From: Erinaceus europaeus
Taxonomy: Eukaryota > Chordata > Mammalia > Eulipotyphla > Erinaceidae
Reading direction: 5' to 3'
Assembly: GCF_950295315.1 (NCBI RefSeq)
Contig: NC_080172.1
Location: forward strand, 119,193,135-119,257,134
Length of the DNA: 64,000 nt
Positions 45,201-54,779 of the stretch are shown piece by piece; position 1 is the first letter of the stretch; each line of letters opens with the position of its first letter. Under the pieces are notes generated by a model that was not told where the DNA came from, did no database searches, and worked only from the letters and a program-made list of their open reading frames with translations. The translations under genes were made by a program, and so were the position numbers.

Positions 45201-45573
45201 CACAGAGGGGAGGACAGAGGGGGACACAGAGGGGAGGACAGACGGGGACACGGAGGGGAGGACAGACGGGGACACAGAGAGGAGGACAGACGGGGACACA
45301 GAGGAGAGGACAGACGGGGACACGGAGGGAGGACAGACGGGGACACAGAGGGAGGACAGACGGGGACACGGAGGGAGGGCAGACGGGGACAGAGAGGGGA
45401 GGACAGACGGGGACACGGAGGGAGGACAGGCGGCACCCGGCCGGAGGACAGACCTGCAGCTCCCGCGCGGCGCGCGCCCGGTGCCGGTAGGCGGCGAGCA
45501 GCACGGCCGTGAGCACCGAGCCCGCGCCCAGCAGCAGCGCGGGGCCCAGCGACGGCCGCCCGCCGCCCTCCAT
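38473..45573 (-). CDS. MUL1: MUL1, mitochondrial E3 ubiquitin/SUMO ligase 1 (gene span, four coding exons)
   Basis: MUL1 is an outer mitochondrial membrane RING ligase. It acts on fusion and fission factors, attaches ubiquitin or SUMO, and is linked to mitophagy and NF-kB signalling. Joining 45454-45573, 41456-41543, 40990-41110 and 38473-39202 gives 1059 bases: 352 codons plus TAG, equal to the human length. All introns are GT-AG (3910, 345 and 1787 bp). Domain order: transmembrane segment ~9-29; intermembrane-space region with GHYISGERPKG; transmembrane segment 239-259; C-terminal cytosolic RING from C302 (CVVC) to C339 (CPIC), with H319. All RING ligands are present, so the gene looks functional. 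The human gene has four coding exons too. Neighbouring human genes CAMK2N1 and FAM43B were not found in the window. Confidence 0.97.
40045..40190 (+). mobile_element. SINE fragment in MUL1 intron 3
   Basis: GTGAGTGGTGAAGCTGTGCT, a CT-rich tract and CCACCAAATAAAAAG give the middle and tail of the ~200 bp type. The head is lost. Confidence 0.7.
40671..40870 (-). mobile_element. ~200 bp SINE in MUL1 intron 3
   Basis: TATTTTTATTTATTGTATAG tail, CACCTGCAGCCCTGCCTCAC, GTCCTTGCACACTGCGATGT and a CACCTGGCCC head end. It is sense with MUL1, and ends about 120 bp from exon 3. Confidence 0.9.
40990..41110 (-). CDS. MUL1: MUL1 coding exon 3
   Basis: The acceptor is TTTAG|GAGCTG. The exon encodes AVRPVKDTLNSQFVENCEG and then LTLQEHKMVWNRTTHL, and ends with the first two bases of a tryptophan codon at CTCTG|GTAGGC. 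121 bp. Nearly identical to human in this region. Confidence 0.96.
41456..41543 (-). CDS. MUL1: MUL1 coding exon 2
   Basis: The acceptor is TGTTTTCAG|GGAGCT. The exon encodes GARRVHLGEDL through YAVIE and leaves a glycine codon split after its first base at GAAG|GTGTG. 88 bp, phase 0 in and phase 1 out. Residues match the human GAKKVHLGEDL..YAVIEG segment. Confidence 0.96.
41663..42103. repeat. Minisatellite, 44 bp unit, 10 copies, in MUL1 intron 1
   Basis: Units read TGAGGCCTGTGACCTGCTGA then CAGAGAGGAGGGACACACAGCGTC on the plus strand (shown in two pieces; the second continues to 24 bases in the sequence). Copies are nearly identical, with one AGAAGAGG variant near 41950. In the MUL1 sense each unit contains TCCCTCCTCTCTGTCAG, a splice-acceptor-like string. 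The array begins 120 bp upstream of the exon 2 acceptor. Confidence 0.97.
42104..42245 (-). mobile_element. Degraded SINE remnant in MUL1 intron 1
   Basis: GGAACTGAACTCGGGACCTC (inverted B-box-like) and GACAGAGAGAAATTGAGAGG followed by AACCCGCAGGGTCCTCACTC resemble rearranged pieces of minus-strand SINEs. Confidence 0.45.
42915..43036 (+). mobile_element. SINE fragment in MUL1 intron 1
   Basis: GGCAGGCGGTGGCTCACGCG head, GGGTTCGAGCCGC B box and CTTCGTGAGCAGTGGGCAG middle; the tail is short. Confidence 0.75.
43562..43592. repeat. (GACA)n microsatellite
   Basis: CGGACAGACAGACAGACAGA run of about seven units. Confidence 0.9.
43880..44205. repeat. CTCC-rich degenerate minisatellite in MUL1 intron 1
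   Basis: Repeats of GGCTCCTCCCGACTCCGT with variants GGCTCCTCAGACTCCGT and GACTCCTCCTGACTCC, period about 15-18 bp. Frames with Glu/Pro/Arg repeats on the minus strand are artefacts. Confidence 0.9.
44382..44506 (-). mobile_element. SINE fragment in MUL1 intron 1
   Basis: GGGCTCGAACCCGGGGCCAT (inverted B box) and CTCAACCAGGCGCCACCAGC (inverted head) are clear; the tail side is degraded. The 24 bp array starts a few dozen bases beyond. Confidence 0.75.
44540..45450. repeat. Minisatellite, 24 bp unit, ~35 copies, abutting MUL1 exon 1
   Basis: Units alternate GGGGAGGACAGACGGGGACA with CAGA, CGGA, CAGCA or AGGA linkers. In the MUL1 sense each unit holds GTCTGTCCTCC, the same eleven bases that begin intron 1 at the exon 1 donor (45453 downward). 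With a 24 bp period the array is open in several frames, giving Pro/Val/Ser/Cys periodic frames. Confidence 0.95.
45454..45573 (-). CDS. MUL1: MUL1 coding exon 1 (codons 1-40)
   Basis: Starts MEGGGRPSLG and holds the first hydrophobic segment (LLLGAGSVLTAVLLAAY). The ATG at 45573-45571 has a strong Kozak context (GCGCCATGG), and the product aligns from residue 1 with the human protein. It ends ..ARELQ at a CAG|GTCTGT donor, phase 0. The frame is also open far upstream and beyond the donor, owing to stop-free repeats. Confidence 0.95.
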
Positions 45574-45620
45574 GGCGCGAGGACCCGGCCCGGCCCTAGA
45601 CGCGCGGCGGCGCCACGGGA

Positions 45621-45628
45621 TGACGTCA
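45621..45628. promoter_or_regulatory. Palindromic CRE in MUL1 promoter
   Basis: TGACGTCA, the full CREB/ATF site, 48 bp 5' of the start codon. Whether it is upstream of or within the 5' UTR is unknown. Confidence 0.65.
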
Positions 45629-45644
45629 CGACGCGCCCGGCAGT

Positions 45645-45657
45645 GGAAGCGGAAGCG
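45645..45657. promoter_or_regulatory. Two tandem ETS-type GGAAGCG sites
   Basis: GGAAGCGGAAGCG carries two GGAA cores 6 bp apart, a spacing seen in ETS/GABP-type housekeeping promoters. The flanks do not give the best ETS consensus. Confidence 0.4.
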
Positions 45658-45669
45658 GAGGGGCGGGCC

Positions 45670-45702
45670 CTGACCCCGCGCTGACCCCGCGCTGACCCCG
45701 CG
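45670..45702. repeat. Three perfect 11 bp tandem units in MUL1 promoter
   Basis: CTGACCCCGCG three times without interruption, just 5' of GGACGTC. Confidence 0.97.
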
Positions 45703-45797
45703 CCGGACGTCGCCCCGCCCCGAGCGGAATCGTGGTCGCCCGCGGGCTGAGAGGGTCTCCGGATCGGACCCGGGGCCGCGTCGCGCGGTGATGGCGG

Positions 45798-48700
45798 TGC
45801 GCACACGCGGGAATGAGGGCAGCAGACACTGTGCATGGAGGACACGCGGGAATGGGGGCAGCAGGCACTGTGCATGGAGGACACGCGGGAATGGGGGCAG
45901 CAGGCACTGTGCATGGAGGACACGCGGGAATGGGGGCAGCAGACACTGTGCATGGAGGACACGCTGGAATGGGGGCAGCAGGCACTGTGCATGGAGGACA
46001 CCCGGGAATGGCAGGCAGCAGACACTGTGCATGGAGGACACGCGGGAATGGGGGCAGCACGCACTGTGCATGGAGGACACGCGGGAATGGGGGCAGCAGA
46101 CACTGTGCATGGAGGACACGCGGGAATGGGGGCAGCAGACACTGCATGGAGGACACGCGGGAATGGGGGCAGCGGACACTGTGCATGGAGGACACGCGGG
46201 AATGGGGGCAGCGGACACTGTGCATGGAGGACACGCGGGAATGGGGGCAGCGGACACTGTGCATGGAGGACACGCGGGAATGGGGGCAGCAGACACTGTA
46301 CATGAAGGACAGGCGGGAATGGCGGGCAGCAGACACTGCATGGAGGACTGGCGGGAATGGGGGTAGCGGACACTGTACTTGGAGGACACGCGGGAATGGG
46401 GGCAGCAGACACTGTACATGGAGGACACGCGGGAATGGCGGGCAGCAGACACTGTACATGGAGGACACGCGGGAATGGCGGGCAGCAGACACTGTACATG
46501 GAGGACACGCGGGAATGGGGGCAGCAGACACTGTGCATGGAGGACACGCGGGAATGGGGGCAGCAGACACTGTGCTTGGAGGACACGCGGGAATGGGGGC
46601 AGGAGACGCTGTGCATGGAGGACACGCGGGAATGGGGGCAGCAGACGCTGTGCATGGAGGACCCGCGGGAATGGGGGCAGCAGACACTGTGCATGGAGGA
46701 CACGCGGGAATGGGGGCAGCAGGCACTGTGCATGGAGGACACGCGGGAATGGGGGCAGCAGACACTGTACATGGAGGACACGCGGGAATGGGGGCAGCAG
46801 ACACTGTGCATGGAGGACACGCGGGAATGGGGGCAGCAGACACTGCATGGAGGACACGCGGGAATGGGGGCAGCAGGCACTGTGCATGGAGGACACGCGG
46901 GAATGGGGGCAGCAGGCACTGTGCATGGAGGACACGTGGGAATGGGGGCAGCAGGCACTGTGCATGGAGGACATGAGGGAATAGGGGCAGCGGACACTGC
47001 ATGGAGGACACGCGGGAATGGGGGCAGCAGACACTGTACATGGAGGACACGCGGGAATGGGGGCAGCAGACACTGTGCATGGAGGACACGCGGGAATGGG
47101 GGCAGCAGACACTGTGCATGGAGGACACGCGGGAATGGGGGCAGCAGGCACTGTGCATGGAGGACACGCGGGAATGGGGGCAGCAGACACTGTGCATGGA
47201 GGACACGCTGGAATGGGGGCAGCAGGCACTGTGCATGGAGGACACCCGGGAATGGCAGGCAGCAGACACTGTGCATGGAGGACACGCGGGAATGGGGGCA
47301 GCACGCACTGTGCATGGAGGACACGCGGGAATGGGGGCAGCAGACACTGTGCATGGAGAACACGCGGGAATGGGGGCAGCAGACACTGCATGGAGGACAC
47401 GCGGGAATGGGGGCAGCGGACACTGTGCATGGAGGACACGCGGGAATGGGGGCAGCGGACACTGCGTGGAGGACACGTGGGAATGGGGGCAGCGGACACT
47501 GTCCGTGGAGGACACGCGGGAATGGGGGCAGCAGGCACTGTGCGTGGAGGACACGCGGGAATGGGGGCAGCAGGCACTGTGCGTGGAGGACACGCGGGAA
47601 TGGGGGCAGCGGACACTGTGCATGGAGGACACGCGGGAATGGGGGCAGCAGACACTGTACATGGAGGACACGCGGGAATGGGGGCAGCAGGCACTGTGCA
47701 TGGAGGACACGCGGGAATGGGGGCAGCAGACACTGTACATGGAGGACACGCGGGAATGGGGGCAGCAGGCACTGTGCATGGAGGACACATGCGAATGGGG
47801 GCAGCGGACACTGTGCATGGAGGACACGTGGGAATGGGGGCAGCGGACACTGTGCATGGAGGACACGTGGGAATGGGGGCAGCGGGCACTGTGCATGGAG
47901 GACACGCGGGAATGGGGGCAGCAGGCACTGTGCATGGAGGACACGCGGGAATGGGGGCAGCAGACACTGTGCATGGAGGACAAGCGGGAATGGGAGGCAG
48001 CAGACACTGTGCATGGAGGACACGCGGGAATGGGGGCAGCAGGCACTGTGCATGGAGGACACGCGGGAATGGGGGCAGCAGACACTGTGCATGGAGGACA
48101 CGCGGGAATGGGGGCAGCAGGCACTGTGCATGGAGGACACGCGGGAATGGGGGCAGCGGACACTGTACATGAAGGACAGGCGGGAATGGCGGGCAGCAGA
48201 CACTGTTCATGGAGGACAGGCGGGAATGGGGGTAGCGGACACTGTACATGGAGGACACGCGGGAATGGGGGCAGCAGACACTGCATGGAGGACACGTGCA
48301 AATGGGGGCAGCAGACACTGTGCATGGAGGACACGCGGGAATGGGGGCAGCAGGCACTGTGCATGGAGGACACGCGGGAATGGGGGCAGCAGGCACTGTG
48401 CATGGAGGACACGCGGGAATGGGGGCAGCGGACACTGTGCATGGAGGACACGCGGGAATGGGGGCAGAGACACTGTACATGGAGGACACGCCGGAATGGG
48501 GGCAGCAGGCACTGTGCATGGAGGACACGCGGGAATGGGGGCAGCGGGCACTGTGCATGAAGGACATGAGGGAATGGGGGCAGCGGACACTGCATGGAGG
48601 ACACGCGGGAATGGGGGCAGCGGACACTGTGCATGGAGGACACGCGGGAATGGGGGCAGCGGACACTGTACATGAAGGACAGGCGGGAATGGCGGGCAGC

Positions 48701-50725
48701 AGACACTGTTCATGGAGGACAGGCGGGAATGGGGGTAGCGGACACTGTACATGGAGGACACGCGGGAATGGGGGCAGCAGACACTGCATGGAGGACACGT
48801 GCAAATGGGGGCAGCAGACACTGTGCATGGAGGACACGCGGGAATGGGGGCAGCAGGCACTGTGCATGGAGGACACGCGGGAATGGGGGCAGCAGGCACT
48901 GTGCATGGAGGACACGCGGGAATGGGGGCAGCGGACACTGTGCATGGAGGACACGCGGGAATGGGGGCAGAGACACTGTACATGGAGGACACGCCGGAAT
49001 GGGGGCAGCCGACACTGAGCATGGAGGACACGCGGGAATGGGGGCAGCAGACACTGTACATGGAGGACACGCGGGAATGGCGGGCAGCGGACACTGTACA
49101 TGGATGACACGCGGGAATGGCGGGCAGCGGACACTACATGGAGGACACGTGGGAATGGCAGGCAGCAGACACTGTACATGGAGGACACGCGGGAATGGCA
49201 GGCAGCAGACACTGCATGGAAGACACGCGGGAATGGCAGGCAGCGACACTGTGCATGGAGGACACGTGGGAATGGGGGCAGCAGACACTGCATGGAAGAC
49301 ACGCGGGAATGGGGGCAGAGACACTGTACATGGAGGACACGCGGGAATGGGGGCAGCCGACACTGAGCATGGAGGACACGCGGGAATGGGGGCAGCAGAC
49401 ACTGTACATGGAGGACACGCGGGAATGGCGGGCAGCGGACACTGTACATGGATGACACGCGGGAATGGCGGGCAGCGGACACTACATGGAGGACACGTGG
49501 GAATGGCAGGCAGCAGACACTGTACATGGAGGACACGCGGGAATGGCTGGCAGCAGACACTGTACATGGAGGACACGCGGGAATGGCAGGCAGCAGACAC
49601 TACATGGAGGACACGCGGGAATGGGGGCAGTGGACACTGTACATGGAGGACACGCGGGAATGTCGGGCAGCGGACACTGTACATGGAGGACACGCGGGAA
49701 TGTCGGGCAGTGGACACTGTACATGGAGGACACGCGGGAATGGCGGGCAGCAGGCACTGTACATGGAGGACACGCGGGAATGTCGGGCAGCGGACACTGT
49801 ACATGGAGGACACGCGGGAATTGCAGGCAGCAGACACTGTGCATGGAGGACACTCGGGAATGGGGGCAGCGGGCACTGTACATGGAGGACACGCAGGAAT
49901 GAGGGCAGCGGACACTGTACATGGAGGACACGCGGGAATGGCGGGCAGCGGACACTGTACATGGAGGACACGCAGGAATGGGGGCAGCGGGCACTATACA
50001 TGGAGGACACGTGGGAATGGCGGGCAGCAGACACTGTACATGGAGGACACGCGGGAATGGCGGGCAGCAGGCACTGTACATGGAGGACACGCGGGAATGG
50101 CGGGCAGCAGGCACTGTACATGGAGGGCATGTGGTAATGGCGGGCAGTGGACATTGTACATGGAGGGCACGTGGGAATGGCGGGCAGCGGGCAGTGTGTG
50201 CATGTTGCGCACGTGGGAATGGCGGGCAGCAGGCACTTTACATGGAGGGCACGTGGGAATGGCGGGCAGCGGGCAGTGTGTGCATGGTGGTCACGTGGGA
50301 ATGGCGGGCAGCGGGCACTGTATACATGGAGGGCACTTGGGAATTGCGGGGAGCGGGCAGTGTGGGCATGTGGGAATGGCGGGCAGCGGGCACTGTATAC
50401 ATGGAGGGCACGTGGGAATGGCTGGCAGCGGGCACTGTGTACATGGACGGCATGTGGTAAAACGGGCAGCGGGCACCTAGTACATGTAGGGCACGTGGGA
50501 AAAACGGACAGCTGGCACCGAGTACATATAGGGCACGTGATAAAACGGGCAGCGCGCACTGTACATGGAAGACACGTGGGAATGGCAGGCAACGGGCACT
50601 TTACATAGGGACGCGGGAATGGTGGGCAGCGGGCACGGTACATGGAGGGCACGTGGGAATGGCGGGCAGCAGGCACTGTACATGGAGGACACGTGGGAAT
50701 GGCGGGCAGCGGACACTGGTGCTGC
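45798..50725. repeat. Minisatellite, 39 bp unit, ~126 copies, upstream of MUL1
   Basis: Each unit reads ATGGAGGACACGCGGGAATG then GGGGCAGCAGACACTGTGC. Variants include a 4 bp deletion (CACTGCATGG), CGGGCAGC for GGGGCAGC, and CACGTGGGAATGG units that become frequent towards 50000-50700. The period is a multiple of three and the units lack stops in several frames, so very long frames appear on both strands (up to ~1800 codons on the minus strand). I regard these as artefacts. Local duplications recur at offsets of about 1244 (46001/47245), 503 (48205/48708) and 348 (49011/49359). The nearest unit is ~225 bp from the MUL1 ATG. Confidence 0.97.
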
Positions 50726-50924
50726 TGTACTCGAATCCCACGGCACTTGAGGGGCAGCACAGTCCGTCAGTCCTGGAGGCGGAGGCCGGCCTTGAACCCA
50801 GAACCGGCCCAGGGCAGCCGCCCTGCCACCCTCACCACTGGCCATGCGCAGCAGGAGGCTGGTACACGCTCTCTGTCTCCCAGTCTCTTCTTTTCTCTCT
50901 CGCGGTCCAGCAAATATGACATAA
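50726..50924 (+). mobile_element. Possible old SINE
   Basis: CCTTGAACCCAGAACC (B-box-like), CT-rich TCTCTGTCTCCCAGTCTCTT and CCAGCAAATATGAC tail, in SINE order but strongly diverged. Confidence 0.35.
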
Positions 50925-51122
50925 GAGGCCAGGTGGTGGCGCACCGGGCTGAGCACACATCACGGTGCACAAGGACCCGGGTTCAAGCCCCAGGTTCCAC
51001 CTGCAGGGGGGAAGCTTCACGAGTAGTGAAGCACGGCTGTGGGTGTCTCTGTCTCTCTCTGTCTCCCCTTTCCTCGGTTCCTGGCTGTCTCTAAAAATAA
51101 ACGAAGATAATAATAAAATTAA
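50925..51122 (+). mobile_element. ~200 bp SINE
   Basis: GAGGCCAGGTGGTGGCGCAC head, GGGTTCAAGCCCC B box, CTTCACGAGTAGTGAAGCAC middle and a CTAAAAATAAACG tail. Confidence 0.92.
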
Positions 51123-51399
51123 CGTATCTATAAATAGACACGTCTAAATAAATCTACTCTGTAAAGTGTGATGCTAGACGGGTCTTGGCACACGCGTCCA
51201 TCATGAGAGCCCGGCCACCGTCGAGACAGCATGGCTCCGGCTGGCCTGCAGGCCTGTACCACTCCTCAGGAGAGAGCCGGCACAGGGTGAGCTGGCATCT
51301 TGTGAAGCGCGGCCTCACACACAACAAACAGCCAACTTGCTGTCTCAGGTGTGACCGCTGCATGTGGCGAGGCGACTGCATGACCAGCAGGTGCTCCTT
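51123..51399. other. Unannotated spacer between SINE and 60 bp array
   Basis: Unique sequence; nothing recognised. Confidence 0.45.
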
Positions 51400-53039
51400 G
51401 GCCTTTAGTCTGAGCTCTGGAGTGTGGGCACAGCGTCACTGCCCCTCTGACAGCCACTTCACCTTTAGTCTAAGCTCTGGAGTGTGGGCACAGTGTCACT
51501 GCCCTCTGACAGCCCCTTCACCTTCGGACTGAGCTCTGGAATATGGGCACAGTGTCACTACCCCTCTGACAGCCCCTTCACCTTTAGTCTGAGCTCTGCA
51601 GTGTGGGCACAGTGTCAGTGCCATCTGACAGCCCCATCACCTTTAGTCTGAGCTCTGGAGTGTGGGCACAGTGTCAGTCCCCTCTGACAGGCCCTTCACC
51701 TGCAGTCTGACCTGTGGAGTATGGGCACAGTGTCACTGCCCCTCTGACAGCCCCTTCACCTTTAGTCTCAGCTGTGGAGTGTGGGCACAGTGTCACTGCC
51801 CCTCTGACAGCCCCTTCACCTTTAGTCTGATCTCTGGATTGTGGGCACAGTGTCAGTACACTCTGACAGCCCCTTCACCTTTAGTCTGAGCTGTGGAGTG
51901 TGGGCACAGTGTCAGTCCCCTCTGACAGCCCCTTCACCTTTACTCTGAGCTCTGGAGTGTGGGCACAATGTCAGTCCCCTATGACAGCCCCTTCGCCTTT
52001 AGTCTGAGCTCTGGAGTGTGGGCACAGTGTCACTGCCCCTCTGACAGCCCCTTCACCTTTAGTCTGAGCTCTGGAGTGTGGGCACAGTGTCACTGCCCTC
52101 TGACAGCCCCTTCACCTTTAGTCTGAGCTCTGGAGTGTGGGCACAGTGTCACTGCCCCTCTGACAGCCCCTTCAGCTTTAGTCAGAGCTCTGGAGTGTGG
52201 GCACAGTGTCACTGCCCCTCTGACAGCCCCTTCACCTTTAGTCAGAGCTGTGGAGTGTGGGCACAGTGTCAGTGCCCCTCTGACAGCCCCTTCACCTTTA
52301 GTCTGAGCTCTGGAGTGTGGGCACAGTGTCACTGCCCTCTGACAGCCCCTTCACCTTTAGTCTGAGCTCTGGAGTGTGGGCACAGTGTCACTGCCCCTCT
52401 GACAGCCCCTTCACCTTTAGTCTGAGCTCTGGAGTGTGGGCACAGTGTCACTGCCCCTCTGACAGCCCCTTCACCTTTAGTCTGAGCTCTGGAGTGTGGG
52501 CACAGTGTCACTGCCCCTCTGACAGCCCCTTCACCTTTAGTCAGAGCTGTGGAGTGTGGGCACAGTGTCAGTGCCCCTCTGACAGCCCCTTCACCTTTAG
52601 TCTGAGCTCTGGAGTGGGGGCACAGTGTCAGTCCCCTCTGACAGGCCCTTCACCTGTAGTCTGAGCTGTGGAGTGTGGGCACAGTGTCAGTGCCCTTCTG
52701 ACAGCCCCTTCACCTTTACTCTGAGCTCTGGAGTGTGGGCACAATGTCAGTCCCCTCTGACAGCACCTTCACCTTTAGTGTGAGCTCTGGAGTGTGGGCA
52801 CAGTGTCACTGCCCCTCTGACAGCCCCTTCACCTTTAGTCTGAGCTCTGGAGTGTGGGCACAGTGTCACTGCCCCTCTGACAGCCCCTTCAACTTTAGTC
52901 TGAGCTCTGGAGTGTGGGCACAGTGTCACTGCCCCTCTGACAGCCCCTTCACCTTTAGTCTGAGCTCTGGAGTGTGGGCACAGTGTCACTGCCCCTCTGA
53001 CAGCCCCTTCACATTTAGTCTGAGCTGTGGAGTGTGGGC

Positions 53040-54600
53040 ACAGTGTCAGTGCACCACTGACACCCCCTTCACCTTTACTCTGAGCTCTGGAGTGTGGGCA
53101 CAATGTCAGTCCCCTCTGAGAGCACCTTCAACTTTAGTCTGAGCTCTGGAGTGTGGGCACAGTGTCACTGCCCCTCTGACAGCCCCTTCACCTTTAGTCT
53201 GAGCTCTGGAGTGTGGGCACAGTGTCACTGCCCTCTGACAGCCCCTTCACCTTTAGTCTGAGCTCTGGAGTGTGGGCACAGTGTAGTCCCCTCTGACAGC
53301 CCCTTCACCTTTAGTCTGAGCTCTGGAGTGTGGGCACAGTGTCACTGCGCTCTGACAGCCCCTTCACCTTTAGTCTGAGCTCTGGAGTGTGGGCACAGTG
53401 TAGTCCCCTCTGACAGCCCCTTCACCTTTAGTCTGAGCTCTGGAGTGTGGGCACAGTGTCACTGCGCTCTGACAGCCCCTTCACCTTTAGTCTGAGCTCT
53501 GGAGTGTGGGCACAGCGTCAGTGCCCCTCTGACCGCCCCTTCACCTTTAGTCTGAGCTCTGGAGTGTGGGCACAGTGTCACTGCCCCTCTGACAGCCCCT
53601 TCACCTTTAGTCTGAGCTGTGGAGTGTGGGCACAGTGTCAGTGCCCCTCTGACAACCCCTTCACCTTTAGTCTGAACTCTGGAGTGTGGGCACAGTGTCA
53701 CTGCCCTCTGACAGCCCCTTCACCTTTGGTCTGAGCTCTGGAATATGGGCACAGTGTCACTGCCCCTCTGACAGCCCCTTCACCTTTAGTCTGAGCTCTG
53801 GAGTGTGGGCACAGTGTCAGTCCCCTCTGACAGCCCCTTCACCTTTAGTCTGAGCTCAGGAGTGTGGGCACAGTGTCAGTGCCCCTTTGACAGCCCCTTC
53901 ACCTTTAGTCTGAGCTCTGGAGTGTGGACACAATGTCACTGCCCTCTGACAGCCCCTTCACCTTTAGTCTGAGCTCTGGAATATAGGAACAGTGTCACTG
54001 CCCCTCTGACAGCCCCTTCACCTTTAGTCTGAGCTCTGGAGTGTGGGCACAGTGTCACTGCCCCTCTGACAGCCCCTTCACCTTTAGTCTGAGCTCTGGA
54101 GTGTGGGCACAGTGTCACTGCCCCTCTAACAGCCCCTTCACATTTAGTCTGAGCTGTGGAGTGTGGGCACAGTGTCAGTGCACCACTGACAGCCCCTTCA
54201 CCTTTACTCTGAGCTCTGGAGTGTGGGCACAATGTCAGTCCCCTCTGAGAGCACCTTCAACTTTAGTCTGAGCTCTGGAGTGTGGGCACAGTATCACTGC
54301 CCCTCTGACAGCCCCTTCACCTTTAGTCTGAGCTCTGGAGTGTGGGCACAGTGTCACTGCCCTCTGACAGCCCCTTCACCTTTAGTCTGAGCTCTGGAGT
54401 GTGGGCACAGTGTAGTCCCCTCTGACAGCCCCTTCACCTTTAGTCTGAGCTCTGGAGTGTGGGCACAGTGTCACTGCGCTCTGACAGCCCCTTCACCTTT
54501 AGTCTGAGCTCTGGAGTGTGGGCACAGTGTAGTCCCCTCTGACAGCCCCTTCACCTTTAGTCTGAGCTCTGGAGTGTGGGCACAGTGTCACTGCGCTCTG
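53040..54600. repeat. Higher-order duplication in the 60 bp array, offset 1129 bp
   Basis: Marker CAGTGTCAGTGCACCACTGA occurs at 53041 and 54170, and the GTGTAGTCCCCTCTG units near 53280/53398 recur near 54410/54527. The offset equals 19 units. Confidence 0.75.
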
Positions 54601-54779
54601 ACAGCCCCTTCACCTTTAGTCTGAGCTCTGGAGTGTGGGCACAGCGTCAGTGCCCCTCTGACAGCCCCTTCACCTTTAGTCTGAGCTCTGGAATATGGGC
54701 ACAGTGTCAGTGCCCCTCTGACAGCCCCTTCACCTTTATTCTGAGTACTGGAGTGTGGGCACAGTGTCACTGCCCTCTG

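Larger units (their letters stand above)
41544..45453 (-). other. MUL1: MUL1 intron 1
   Basis: 3910 bp, GT-AG. Holds three tandem-repeat arrays (44 bp unit near exon 2, a CTCC-rich array in the middle, 24 bp unit next to exon 1) and several SINE pieces. The remaining 42250-42910 and 43050-43880 are GC-rich with nothing recognised. Confidence 0.93.
45574..45797 (-). promoter_or_regulatory. MUL1: MUL1 promoter, CpG-island type
   Basis: Very GC- and CpG-rich, TATA-less. Contains GC boxes (GGGCGGG at 45661-45667, CCCCGCCCC near 45713), a palindromic CRE at 45621-45628 and GGAA cores at 45645 and 45651. The transcription start is not visible from sequence alone. The 5' edge is set by the 39 bp array. 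Confidence 0.75.

Noticed and set aside
44095..49560. 1821-codon minus-strand open frame, and 400-1200-codon frames on both strands in 44-51 kb
   Set aside because: They run through the 24 bp and 39 bp arrays, with 8- and 13-residue periods, on both strands at once. Unit lengths divisible by three without stops explain them. Only exon 1 of MUL1 inside is real.
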